A DNA stretch of 22,210 nt from Hypsibius dujardini (lineage: Eukaryota; Tardigrada; Eutardigrada; Parachela; Hypsibiidae), in NCBI GenBank assembly GCA_001579985.1, contig LRSR01000834.1:1-22210 (forward strand), in the 5' to 3' direction. The notes beneath the pieces are model-generated. The model did no database searches. It worked only from the letters and a program-made list of their open reading frames with translations, and was not told the origin of the DNA. Below, in pieces: positions 9,277 through 19,221 of this stretch. A program made the translations under genes and the position numbers. The first letter of the stretch is position 1, and each line of letters begins with the position of its first letter.

Positions 9277-9565
9277 TCATCGGCGCCACGCCAGGTTCGG
9301 ACGCGTTCGATTTTTGATTAGTGTGGAAGGCATCTGATTGATTGATCTATTGCCGTTCTTGGAGTCCCCTGCAGCATCACAATCTCCTGATTGATTGCGG
9401 TTAATTGCATGACTGCACAATGTGTTCGCAACCTTACTATGTTCGTGTTCGTATGATTGCGAACCGAGTGAACGTTTCCATCCAGAATGGCAGAGTAATT
9501 CCATACGCAGCCTTGTCGGTTAATTGATTGATTGATTGATTGCGTATATGCTGAAAAAACAACAG
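9277..9565. other. Interval where the missing beta-subunit exon should lie
   Basis: The family requires about 50 residues between the membrane helix and the first extracellular Cys. I could not find them here in any + frame. The frame of the next exon is open only from 9536. It reads YMLKKQQSDN before the acceptor-like CAG at 9563-9565, which resembles the family's FLxKYxxxN, but upstream it runs into stops within a TTGATTGATTGATTG repeat (9524-9541). The repeat may have expanded inside coding sequence. Confidence 0.4.
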
Positions 9566-9730
9566 TCGGATAACTTTATGGGCTGCCCCAAAGACAAACG
9601 CCCTGCCCCCGGGAGTAACAGCGTCTGCCGTTTTAACTTGCACTCCACTGACCTTGGTCCGTGTTGTACGGATCGCAATGGATTAAGCTATCGCTCGGGA
9701 AAGCCAAGCATCTTGCTCAAAGTGAACCGG
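9566..9730 (+). CDS. ATP1B: ATPase beta exon: disulfide-bonded extracellular core
   Basis: It reads GCPKDKRPAPG, SNSVCRFNLHSTDLGPCC and SYRSGKPSILLKVNR. Animal beta subunits read VCRFxLxWLGxCSG, then TYGYxxGKPCIIIKLNR, at the same spacing. The Cys of GCPKD, of VCRF and of GPCC fit the first three Cys of the two N-proximal disulfides; the fourth (GKPC) is Ser, codon AGC at 9707-9709. The exon ends exactly at KVNR with donor GTAAAA in phase 0, after the conserved NR. Its start is uncertain; the frame is open from 9536. Confidence 0.85.
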
Positions 9731-9819
9731 GTAAAATACCTAACGCTTCAACTCAACTGACTATCGGCTTGCCGGTGTGGCTGCCTTTTCGGTTTTGTCA
9801 ATCTGATTAAATGTCTGAT

Positions 9820-9957
9820 TGTACTAGTCTGCTTGTCTGTGTTTGTTTGCTTTTCTATTTGTTTGTTGGTATTTCTGCCTGTCTTCATCTGCTTGTATTT
9901 ATTTGCAAGCCATGTCCTCAAGTTATTTGCGATGAAGGTTCATAATTCTGGTGGTTG
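9820..9957. repeat. Degenerate TGTC/TTTG islet next to the TIR element
   Basis: CTGTCTGTGTTTGTTTG-type words lie at the start of the intron after the KVNR exon. A similar islet lies at 10855-10980, on the other side of the inserted element, so the element appears to have split one islet. Confidence 0.55.
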
Positions 9958-9959
9958 TA

Positions 9960-10830
9960 CAGGTCTATTCACTAACATTTGGACATTTTAAAAAAATCAC
10001 CAAAAATATGGTTTTTATTATTTTGGTCAAATTTCTTCAGATAATATGAAGCTTAACTGTTTTGCGTCTAAATACCTGGTTGGGATGTTTCCGATTTCAT
10101 TATGTAAGGCAGGGGTTCTGGCCACAAAAATTGGACGAAGTTGGCTGATAATTTTGGCTATTTTGTGCCCATCATTGAATTTAATGATACGAAAGTGAGC
10201 CACCCTACTTCGAAAATTGCCTTACAGCAATCCATAGCAGAACAGATAGGCTTCACAAGGAGCCCTCAGGAAAGCAAATTGGTTCGGAGACCGATTTATA
10301 AAAAATATTTTATGAAAAAAATGACGTCAAAAGTGCTTTTTTCATGTGTTTTGAAATCTTTCAGATCTATTTTTAGTTTTTCAGTACAAATATACATAAA
10401 ATAAGTATATTTGTTGCCTGAATTGAGACCGCAGAGTTGAACAATACTGAGGTACAGCATGTGAAAAACCCTCCCTAAAATCGGATGAACAAGTTATCGA
10501 CAGGCCTGGTTCTCTCTCAGTCAGTCAGTTTAGGCTCTGAATTGATACTTTTCTAATAGGCCATCGACAAACGTTCAGGAAAGTACAAAAACATGCATAG
10601 AGCAATTACAGTGACCAAGAAGAATACTTTTTTTGTCCGAGGAAAATAAATGGTCACCTTTTCTGGGTTGAGCTGTATGGGGTGGCTTACTGCTTTTTCC
10701 CAGTTTTATGAACGCTTAATTTTTCTAAACTGAATTATCTTCGTTTAAGCTTATCACAGGGACATAATCAGTTGCGTACAGTTCCTCTGACAACCGATCG
10801 CGCGTGTCCAAATGGTAGTGAATAGACCTG
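9960..10830. mobile_element. 871-bp TIR element with TA target duplication, non-autonomous
   Basis: The left end CAGGTCTATTCACTAACATT followed by TGGACA (9960-9985) is matched, with one mismatch, by the reverse complement of 10805-10830. TA lies immediately outside both ends (9958-9959 and 10831-10832). A TA duplication and ends starting CAG are typical of Tc1/mariner-type elements. There is no transposase: the longest frame (87 codons from 10141) has no DDE-like features. The element sits in an intron of the beta-subunit gene. Superfamily is an inference; the inverted repeats are directly visible. Confidence 0.85.
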
Positions 10831-11018
10831 TATGCGTTTTGACCAGATTTCCCTTGTTAGCCTGTCTGATTGTTTGTATGTCTGTCCATACTGTTGTATC
10901 CCTGTCTGCGTATATGTCCATGTTCATTGTTTGTGTATTTGCCTGTCTGCGGTTTCATTTGTCTACCTGTTTCTTTGTGTCTTAATTATCTGCTTCCCCC
11001 GTTGACTGTATGATCTAG

Positions 11019-11239
11019 AATGGAATGGAACAATCTAATTTCTTCGCAGCTTTCGGATGGCAATCCGAAGGTTTCAGCTCAAGCAGTGAACTCCCCGCGG
11101 ATCTCATCACTGACTTCGGCAACGTGACTCACACCGACGGACGCCCCTTGTCCGAGGTCGTCCAACCTGACCAAATTTATATCACCTGCAAGGCTAGCCG
11201 CACCACTGTTGCTCTCGGCCCGATCGCCATACATCCGCG
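11019..11239 (+). CDS. ATP1B: ATPase beta exon: GWQ segment to GPI motif
   Basis: It starts after the acceptor CTAG in phase 0, directly following KVNR, and reads NGMEQSNFFAAFGWQSEGF, later VVQPDQIYITCKASRTTV and ALGPIAIHPR. Family members carry a GxxP segment, then VxCxG at the fifth conserved Cys, then IGPIxYxP. All are present in order, and the exon is fully open for 73 codons. The donor is GTTTCA at 11240, phase 2, and it lies inside a hairpin. An alternative acceptor (CAG at 11047-11049) would give a frame with a TGA after about 25 codons, so the upstream acceptor is preferred. Confidence 0.78.
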
Positions 11240-11358
11240 GTTTCAGAAAAAAATAAGGAAGAAGAATAACACAATGATCAATCATAATCGGGCCATAACA
11301 CAACGTGGTGCGGGAATTCTTCTTCCTTATTTTTTTCTGAACCGCGAATGTGATTGCC
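11224..11358. repeat. Short hairpin spanning exon end and 5' splice site
   Basis: The left arm 11224-11268 and right arm 11316-11358 are reverse complements. The part with CAGAAAAAAATAAGGAAGAA is near perfect. The outer part, which is coding sequence (IAIHPR), is matched less well by CGCGAATGTGATTGCC. The loop is about 47 bases and contains a GATCAATCATAATCGGGCC segment. The donor GT at 11240-11241 lies in the stem. Confidence 0.85.
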
Positions 11359-11806
11359 GTTGATTCCAAGATTTTTGACACCTGCCCACTAAAAATTCAA
11401 TTTGGAATCGATTGACATCAGCAGAATCTTTTTTGGATGCCAGGGGGCGGAGCTATGGGTCATTTCTGCAACATAACTCGGAAGCCTAGATTGAAACTAG
11501 CTCTCAGCTCCGCCCCCTGGCATCCAAAAACGATTCTGCTGATGTCAATCGATTCAAAATCGAATTTGAAGTGGGTGGGTGTCAAAAATCTTTGAATCAA
11601 ACGTTTTCCAGAAAACGATGTTTTTACAGTGTTGGGATGTAGGGTAAATCCGTTAGAGCGATCTGGAAGCTTTCGATTTTGTTCCTGCGATATCAGACCT
11701 CGAGGGCCGCTGAAATATTTTTCTAAAATTTTCATTTTAAGTCCACTATTCGCAAAAAAAATTTCAGGGAAATCGGGGTGTAATGACCCGTTCCGACCCC
11801 TTGTCA
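11359..11806. mobile_element. Foldback element, copy 2, truncated on the left
   Basis: It shares inner arms, loop and right end with the element at 1260-1979 (GACATCAGCAGAATC, GATGCCAGGGGGCGGAGC, and the end CCCCTTGTCAG). The loop segment TCATTTCTGCAAC through GAAACTAG is the reverse complement of the copy 1 loop, so this copy is in the opposite orientation. Its left outer arm is absent and the sequence starts directly at the edge of the short hairpin, at TTGATTCCAAGATTTTTGAC. It lies in the intron between the GPI and YYP exons of the beta-subunit gene. Confidence 0.82.
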
Positions 11807-11903
11807 GTGCCTGATTCTCTCATTATGGTCTGCGCTAAATTTTTTTAGAACCATTTGATTTTTTACTGGTTTCGTATCTGTGTCCTCGAAATCTCTCATT
11901 TAG

Positions 11904-12002
11904 CTACTTGACTTTCTGCTTGGAGCGACATGTCTCTTGCTACTACCCCTGTCTAGTCTCAGCCGTTTCTCCCGATTTCCGCGATCCATTTTTGGCAACT
12001 CT
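11904..12002 (+). CDS. ATP1B: ATPase beta exon: YYP segment
   Basis: It reads YLTFCLERHVSCYYPC then LVSAVSPDFRDPFLATL. The family reads YYPY, about eight residues, then YLxPLLAVQF; spacing from YYP to the aromatic and to PFLA is the same here, although several residues differ (YYPC, FLAT). The acceptor TTTAG at 11901-11903 gives phase 2, which fits the preceding exon. The donor GTTGAG at 12003 leaves phase 2, which fits the next. Weak similarity is partly offset by the matching phases. Confidence 0.58.
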
Positions 12003-12039
12003 GTTGAGAATTTGTTAGACTGAACGGATGTCTCGGACG

Positions 12040-12316
12040 GGTTTAGCTGCTTCCGTATGTAGTATGGCATCTCAATGTGCCTGTCTGTTGTCTGACTGCC
12101 TGCTTGCTTGTCTGGCCATGTGTTCGTTGTTTGTCTGCATTTGTATCAGCCTGACTGTCGGTTGGTCTGTCCGCCTGCCTTTCTATCTATCTGTCGGTCT
12201 GTTTGTCTGTCCGTCTGTCTGTTTGTCAGTCAGTCAGTCACCAAGTACGTTGTCTGTCTAGATATACGTCTGTCTCCATGTCGATCTGTGTGCTTGTCTG
12301 TCTACCTGTCTGTCAG
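12040..12316. repeat. TGTC islet in the last beta-subunit intron
   Basis: Dense CTGTCTGTC, GTTTGTCTGTCCGTC and CAGTCAGTCAGTC words fill this intron, and the last of them (GTCTACCTGTCTGTCAG) serves as the polypyrimidine tract and acceptor of the final exon. Confidence 0.8.
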
Positions 12317-12500
12317 ACGTCGCTTAGCCCATCTAACGAAATGTAATCTGCATAACTGGCAACACCCACAACGCAAAGGCGCAGCTGGTGGTGTGGGAGG
12401 GCCGTCGGCGATGTTTGGATTCCTCGACACGGACCGTGCACTCAAATGGGGGTTGATTGAGTTTGCGGCTGGGGAGATCGAACACCACAAGTTGACATGA
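12317..12500 (+). CDS. ATP1B: ATPase beta C-terminal exon
   Basis: One base completes the split codon, then it reads RRLAHLTKCNLHNWQHP and ends DRALKWGLIEFAAGEIEHH plus KLT before TGA. The family ends with a Cys in VxCxAW, an N-I segment, then DRxxRxGxVxFxLLI near the stop. The Cys, the DR-G-I-F order and the position at the chain end agree. A Gly/Ala-rich insertion lies between them. The acceptor is the strongest pyrimidine-tract site in the gene. The assignment is moderate. Confidence 0.5.
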
Positions 12501-12637
12501 CGGCGGGAAGGGACACGGAGAAATAAGGCGCGTTGAGCGCTACAGGCGCCAAATCGTTTTCGGTGGTCGAATGCCTGAGGAAGGACGCTAGCTAGCTCTA
12601 TGACTGTGACGCTGTCCTCGCGGAGGAAGATGAGTTA

Positions 12638-12643
12638 AATAAA
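12638..12643 (+). terminator. Polyadenylation signal AATAAA
   Basis: Canonical AATAAA 138 bases after the predicted beta-subunit stop, on the sense strand. It supports 12317-12500 being the terminal exon. Confidence 0.5.
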
Positions 12644-14020
12644 AAGTAGTTTCGCGTTCCGTCCGCGCTAGCCCTCGTTGAGGAGTGATGGGGGATTGGC
12701 TATAATGTACATGTACCACATCTCTAGTCCGTTCAATGTCGTATATATATGTACCAGAAGGGATTATTGATTTCTCCCACACTGATTCATCCATTGCAAT
12801 CCGGCGGTCCAGTTCAGCCACTCATCCGTATATCCATCCATCCTCCTCCTCAACGAGATCGAACATCATATAGCATCATCGTAGCCTCACAGACAGACAG
12901 CGCAAACGAAGCCGGCTCATTCCCGCAACTTTTCAATAGAGACACAGGCTCCAACGTACCCCTGTTAAAGTTTTATGGTTTGTTGTTTATACGGCTCATT
13001 TATTTTTCTTCCGTTTTTGCCTGCGGGGCCTGAAACTGCTTCGTCGTCGTTGGTCGTTCGTGACGAAGAAAAAGTGTGCGAGAGCTTCTAAACAGCAGCT
13101 GATTTAAAGTGTCAATAAACAGGACATTTTTCTGCACATATACCGTATATACGTTGATATAGGCGTTTGACTGCCTGTGTCTGGGATGATCTCTCTTTCT
13201 ATGCGGTTGCTGTAGAAGTGGTAGGGTCAAGCGGTACGCCACTTGGATCAACTAAACGCCCTTCCAGAGATCGCCCTCTACGACAGAAATATTTTCCACC
13301 CCCGATCCTCGACCCTCGCTCTCTTCCTCCATTCATTCGTCTTGATAAATCTCTTCGGGATAGATTTTTTTCTTCCCTATCACCAGTACATATCTCCTAT
13401 CGGGAATTGTGTATATATTATTTATGAGCGGGTAAATAGACAGGCGAGGTTGTGTGTCTGTGCACGCACAGGCGATCCAGAAACCGTTTCCGGTCTCGAG
13501 TGGATAAAGGGAAAAGGGAGAGGAAAAGTGGACCATGACGTTTGCGACTGTCAGGTAAATTTTGTATATAAAGAGGCTGGTGTTCGTGTGCGTTATTATT
13601 CAGCGTATAGTTGTGGGAGGATAGGTTTAGGTTGTATTGATTTCCTTTGGCGCTTGTTGGGTCTGTGGGTGTGTGTGTCCGAAATGATGGTTTGAGCTGA
13701 GATTTAGCCTCTGTATTGAGATGGAGAAACGGGAGTAGTAGTAGTATATGGTGTAATGTAATTTAATGCCGGGAAAGGGAGAGTGAATGAATTTGGATGG
13801 TGTATGTGTATTATTAGCTGGATCTATGTGGTGTGTTGTGGGGATGGATGAATGTGACGTGGATCAAATGGAATGGAAATCCAAGACGCACAGTTATACT
13901 TTGTTGTGCCTTTTCACATACAACGATATAGCTGAGATGATCAAGTGTCGAGTCCGCCACCTCTAAATCCGCAGGAATTTTGCTGCAGAATTTAATAAAT
14001 TTAAGCAATCCTCGAATGGA
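12644..14020. other. Intergenic region with a possible core promoter
   Basis: Several long open frames (up to 150 codons from 13243) lack family features. TATATAAAG at 13565-13573 resembles a TATA box. ATGACGTTTGCGACTGTCAG (13535-13554) followed by GTAAAT would make a short coding exon ending in phase 2, the phase needed by the exon at 19222, but it lies upstream of that TATA and has no other support. Confidence 0.3.
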
Positions 14021-14640
14021 AATAATTTGTATTTAATATAGTCAGATATAGAATAGCGCAAATCAAACATTAAAAAAAAAATTATACATTAGACATTACA
14101 CATTATAAATATATTATATTAATTTGCACTATTCTTGTGTCTCTGACATAAGTACATAAATGTGTTTGACCTTGATTACTTGTATTTTAATGAATATGTT
14201 TTGCAAGAAGGCCACTCGGTTTGGTATATACTGCTAGATCGATGTTGCGAAACGTAGTATATAACTTACCATAGAGATTAAATGGATTAAACACAATAAC
14301 TCCTGACGCATCTAATGAAATACATCAGCAAAAATGCAAGAACTTAGTAATTAACTACCGTAAGTAGCTGATTTTTCCTTTTTCAAGTTCGTTTCCATAC
14401 TATACTATATATTCTTTGACGAATTAGTCTAACTTACCAATGTGTTGATAATTGAGCATTTTTGTTTGCGCTTTCAATACTGTACAAAAATTAACATCCC
14501 GAATCGCCAATAACTATTCTTTTTATGCATGTTTTTGTATGTATGTGCATTGCGCATCGAATAGTATTGATTAAGAATAGTCATTCTAAGCATGTCCAGA
14601 ACGTTCTATTTATGCCCACAACAATAAGACCCCTAGGCAA
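14021..14640. other. AT-rich non-coding DNA
   Basis: A+T rich, with several ACATTA/TATATT repeats around 14085-14125. Nothing else was recognised. Confidence 0.4.
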
Positions 14641-15400
14641 TAGATTGTTGTCTAGCCGGGCTCATTTCTCATTTCCGATGTTGCTCGATCGTGTCTTTCA
14701 GCGTGTGTCTGTTGATTAAAATTTCCACCGCGAACGGTCAAAGACCCGAGAGAGGTCGCATTGTAATTTGTGAAGAGCTTCTTGAGTTCTCCTGTCATAT
14801 CAGGGGATCGGGTCATGACAAACTGTGGCGCCCCCAACCGAGTGTGGAGATTTGGTGCCGGAAACTGTGAAAAAGGAACGCGAGAAGGTCTATGTCGGAA
14901 GTGTCGCTTGCCTCGACGCTGAGGCCGCCTTTGGAGGTCCGCCCACCGGAAAGTGACTGCTGGCTAAGCGCAGCAGACATAACAACACCATGCATAGCAA
15001 AGGAAGGGAGGGGATGCAAATTTGGAAGGCAGTGTCGACGGTCATGCATACGTCCCATCTCTTCCTTCTCTCTCCGATCAATATAGTCCAAGCCAGCCTA
15101 GTACAAGATAGTTGGACTAGAGGTCGTAAACTTCCCCACAGAGACCGGGTGAGGATTATTGACAGTCTGAACGTGCTCTTGGTCGAGACTTTAATCGCCA
15201 TGTCGTGTCGGTGGCGTGTGCTGCTGACTTCCTGTGAGGCGGAATCGCGTATAAATCAAAAACAATCAAACACTTCTCTCTCGCTCTTTTGGACTCTGGC
15301 GCCTCGAAGTCCGATACCGGCACAAGCAGACTTAGCCAAAATAAATAAAAGTATGTTACAACTGCAAAATTTCGTACAGATATTGTGAATGAATGAAAGA
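14641..15400. other. GC-richer block with possible LTR-retroelement leader traces
   Basis: This block stands out between two AT-rich flanks. It contains CATGACAAACTGTGGCGCC at 14813-14831, where a TGGCGCC string resembling a tRNA primer-binding site follows an ACA, and GATTTGGTGCCGGAAAC just after. Overlapping open frames on both strands (64 to 132 codons) have no gag, protease or reverse-transcriptase motifs, and no matching second terminal repeat was found. It may be a remnant or unrelated. Confidence 0.25.
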
Positions 15401-17100
15401 ACACTTATTTCATCCTATTTTATTCTATTTGTTTTTTTTAGTTTATTTTATTTGAACGCTAAAACAAAAACGAAAAAGAAAACTAAAATCATAAATTTTT
15501 CTGCGCGAGACTTTAATTTACAGTTCGGAATTTATTTTATAAATAAGCGTTTAAAAAACTTGTTTTAAATTGTACGAAAACTGCCTCCAGTTTCAAATTT
15601 TGTATAATTCTGTATCTTCTAAATCAATACATTCATTTTTCCGACTAAAATCCATTCATATATTTTAGTTGAATTGCAATACTTGTTTCACTACTACATA
15701 AGTTATGTATTGCGGAGGTAGTCGACTGTAGGGGTAGTATCTTTCTTTGGAAAGGATCCTGGGACCAAAAGGGTTTCCAAAATATAAGTTATAATTGTAA
15801 AGTGATGATCAGTCGTCTGTGGATGAGAACAAATTTCAGCGGCAAAACTTCTCGGCATTTTTCGATGAAAAATGAAAGACTACATGCCGAAAGATCCCTT
15901 AATTACAAAGCAGTATGAGAAAACGATTAGCGAATGACTGAATAAAAATGTGTGGGTGGACAGTAGAGAAAATATGTTAAAAATTTGGGGTAGAAAGATA
16001 TGTGGGTCGGAGATGAGAAGTGGAGTTTAAATTAACTGCTAACTGTGCGACTAAACATCGTAAAGACATATGCGAATATCGCCAGCATGTCAGGCTTGCC
16101 TTTTAACGCGTGTGACTGTTTACAGTCTACATCATCCCACAAGATCAAAATAGATCATGTAAACCTTGACTTTGATCGGGGAGGGTCTGGTCTGTCTGTC
16201 TGTCCAGCAAGCCTGCACGCCATTTTTCAATCAAACCGTTCTTTTCAAACAACAAACCATTTTATTCTGCGTCGTCAGCAGACAAAACTCTCCTTCACCC
16301 AACTGTTACGCGACTCGGCTCGTGCAAGATCATTTGGTGCGAACCGAGAAATATTTTACAACAATTACGACTGCAATCTTCCGTTAAAATCTCCGGTTGC
16401 GATTTCAGCGATTATTACGTGAGAGACCATTTCTTTCACTCGCTTGCACTTTTTCTAGATAACGATTCGCACAAAGAAAAATTGGGTCATTGAGAGATCG
16501 TCGCAACCTCACGGACTTTCACCAACCACATGGCTTTTCATCTCTCAAAAAAATAATTACAGACTGATGCCGTTGTGGAGCCAGAGCTTGTAATGCATTA
16601 TTCCGTAGACCGCTAATTAACCACATTTTTTTGCGCATTACATACAATTCAGTAACATACGTCTCTGCATTGGAATAATTTAATTTCACCCTCGTCGATG
16701 TTATACACCATTTTGAAAAACTATTTCCGTCTTGTTAATCAATTTATGAATTGAATACCACATCGGAGCTTGCTAACATTTTTAAATTAATATAAAATAA
16801 AAATCGTAAATATATGAGTTAATAGGAAAGTTGAGTTCAAGTGTGGACTCAGCCGATATTTTTCATCAGGATCATATCTAAAAATTAATCTAAAAAGCTT
16901 TCTCAACACTTCTTGCACTAGCACCCTAATAACTCAGTGGACTTTCTTGACGGATAAGCATGTTTACCGCATGTTAATACACACGCCACACCCTACCAGC
17001 GCAGTTAATAAACGAGAACGGAACAGGCGATATTATTTGCTCAGAACGTTTTACACGCTCCAACAGTTCAATTGGAGAGCGGGAGAAATCAGACAACACA
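15401..17100. other. Mostly AT-rich intergenic or intronic DNA
   Basis: No supported gene. The longest frame (125 codons from 16045) crosses a TGTCTGTCTGTCC islet and has no recognisable domain. It may belong to a long first intron of the downstream CaaX gene. Confidence 0.35.
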
Positions 17101-18340
17101 CACAGAATGAATGAAAAATGAATAGAAACGATTACTCCGCTGTATATGGTGGCGCTGCGAATACAGTCGTACTGTCATACATCTTACCGGCGGAAGACTC
17201 AAAGGGAAGGGAAGGAATCCAAAACACGATGCAAGTACCCTTAGGAAAAAGGGCGAATGGGCGGGCGCAACTTGTCTTCCTCCTCCGACGAGACAGGACG
17301 GATGTCTGTTTGCGTCGGGGCGTCTCTCTTCTCTCCGTCCGTCGTTCCGTCAGCCGTAAATACACAGCCGGTCTTTATCAGTCCCCGTTCCGTTCCTTCC
17401 TTCCTTTTGGCCTTCCGCTTACTCTGCTGCTGCTGCTGTCGGAAAGCGAGAGAAAGAGAGACCTCTCTAATCTGCTTCTGTTGACATTGAGCCGCAGAGC
17501 GTAGTAGCGATAGTAGTAGTGTGCACGTTGATATTCTCGCTCGCTCGCTCTAGACGCGACGGACCGACATTTTACAACCTTCCCTCATAATTCTCACATA
17601 ATTATCTCACTTTGGAACGTGGCGGTTATATTATTGGTTCACCCTTTTCGACCTCCGCCTGCCTGTGACTTTGTGCAACCTGAAGGACTTTTTGAGGAGG
17701 ACCTTGAAGGACTTCCGGTAGTATTTTTGACGTGTGATCCATCGAAACGGGTGGTTTATCCTATGAATAAGGTAGGCCTCCGGGAGCGAGACTAGTTGAC
17801 ATGAGCACGCGTTCAATGAACTTGTTTACTTCGCGGATTGAAATGGATTCGGCTGAAGTGTGCGTGTGTCTCCTTTTCCCCGTTGGTTCTGTTCTGTCAT
17901 CCGCAGAACAGGAGAGCAAGCACAGCCTGCTGCCCTCTATTTTTCAACCCCACGAGAGTATTGATCCATTTTCAGACATGCTGCTGCTGGTCTACTGTAC
18001 AAACATTCATGTTTAAATTCACGATACATATCGCCGGCCGGGACCTCTTTTTTACATAAATAATTGATGAATTTTTCATTACGAAAATGTTTTAAATCCA
18101 AGATATTAAAAATTATTTCTTGAATAAATAAGCATCGAATGCCTGTTCCATCATTTTATTTCCATTAGATCAGCCTCTTGGACGGAACAACAAGTAAAAT
18201 TTCCTCTGAACAAATATGCGGGGAAAAAACCAGATGTCAGACGGTACCAAAGTCAGTCACATTTCCAACGACCGTTCACGTTTTCGAACTCTTTAGTAAT
18301 TTATGTGCTTTCTAGAACTCTTATCTCTCTGGTAATTGTG
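17101..18340. other. Mixed-composition region, possible 5' portion of the CaaX gene
   Basis: CpG-rich pieces (17220-17580), a CTGCTGCTGCTG run near 17425, and a short ATG-AAT-AAG followed by GTAGGC at 17763 could be promoter or first-exon sequence for the gene at 19222. None joins in the needed phase. The frame starting EQESKHSLLPSIF near 17905 is open but unsupported. Confidence 0.3.
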
Positions 18341-19221
18341 TGTTCTGCCCCCCCCCCCCAACTCCCAATGGTCCTAACAACTTTTTGAACAATCAGGTTG
18401 ATTTTGTATCGTTTTAGAAGTTTAAAAAACTGCTAAGAAAAATATAAAATACCGCATTTCGTTCCCCCTGCTGGGATCGGAAGTGGCAGCCTGAAATTGT
18501 TCCTTTTCACACATCGCTCGTATACCATTTGGAGATTAAATTCGTTGGTTTGTTATACCTCCGTGTGAGCCAAGGTGCAAAAATGAAAGTTGAACTCGGT
18601 TTCCGGTTATTAAGATCGGCCAGCGACCGTTCCGTTTGTTCCGTCTGTTCCGTTCCGTTTCGTTCCATATCCCATTCCTGAACAATCTTCACTGTGGATT
18701 TTAGTCGAGGGTTTTTTCCGCCATTTGACAGTATCATTTAGTTAATGGTGTGACATGTTGGGACTCGTATCCTGCAAATGGATGCGAGGGACTGCATGCC
18801 TGCCAGCGGTGACGTTGAACGAACTACATACACACACACACACACACACACGTAAATGTTACACAACCTGATTGATGGCAGAATGGAACAGCGGAACGCT
18901 TTGCTAATCGCCTTGAACCATGAACCTTGCGAAAACGCTTTTTGTCTATTTGTCCTGTTCGTCTTTTATTGAATTATTCCGATTAGATTATGGTTACATC
19001 GAAATGAACTTTTGTAACCTGGTCTCAATACCCATCAGTGTATATATAATTTTAATTTGTCATATATTTATAGTACAATAATATAAATAAATAAATTCTG
19101 TAGAATATGTTTTATATAAATACATATTACACATGCCAGTAATAATTCATTGATAATTTTGTAGCTTTACTTATTTTGCTGACAGTGAGCTAATCGTATA
19201 TATTTATATTTATATTTTTAG
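18341..19221. repeat. Non-coding stretch with several simple repeats
   Basis: It contains a 12-base C run (18348-18359), a TTCCG/GTTCC pentanucleotide cluster (18625-18667), and a pure (AC)n run (18830-18851). From 19030 to 19220 it is AT rich with TATATTTATA words up to the acceptor TTTTTAG at 19221. Confidence 0.6.

Larger units (their letters stand above)
9107..12500 (+). pseudogene. ATP1B: Na+/K+-transporting ATPase beta-subunit gene, apparently damaged
   Basis: The beta subunit is a single-pass type II membrane glycoprotein that escorts the sodium-pump alpha subunit. Five exons fall in family order: 9107-9268 (TGRT motif and membrane helix), 9566-9730 (disulfide core ending KVNR), 11019-11239 (YITCKASR, GPI motif), 11904-12002 (YYPC), 12317-12500 (C-terminus). 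The last three junctions are in consistent phase, and an AATAAA follows at 12638. Damage: TAG replaces the Trp of the usual GRTxxSWAKIL motif, the fourth disulfide Cys is Ser (GKPSILL), and YYPY reads YYPC. The first exon and about 50 residues between the helix and the first Cys were not found. Introns contain a TIR element, a short hairpin and a foldback. It could be a decaying paralogue, an active diverged gene with an assembly error, or a recoded gene. Family identity is firm; pseudogene status is not. Confidence 0.72.

Noticed and set aside
9380-9520. + strand frame HDCTMCSQPYYVRVRMIA as the missing beta exon
   Set aside because: Preceded by TAA without a good acceptor, in a different frame from the next exon, and without family residues in the right order.
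13243-13695. 150-codon + strand frame
   Set aside because: No domain, low-quality composition and no plausible splice connections.
14890-15201. 103-codon minus-strand frame as a retroelement protein
   Set aside because: Several overlapping frames are open here on both strands and none shows a gag, protease, RT or integrase motif.
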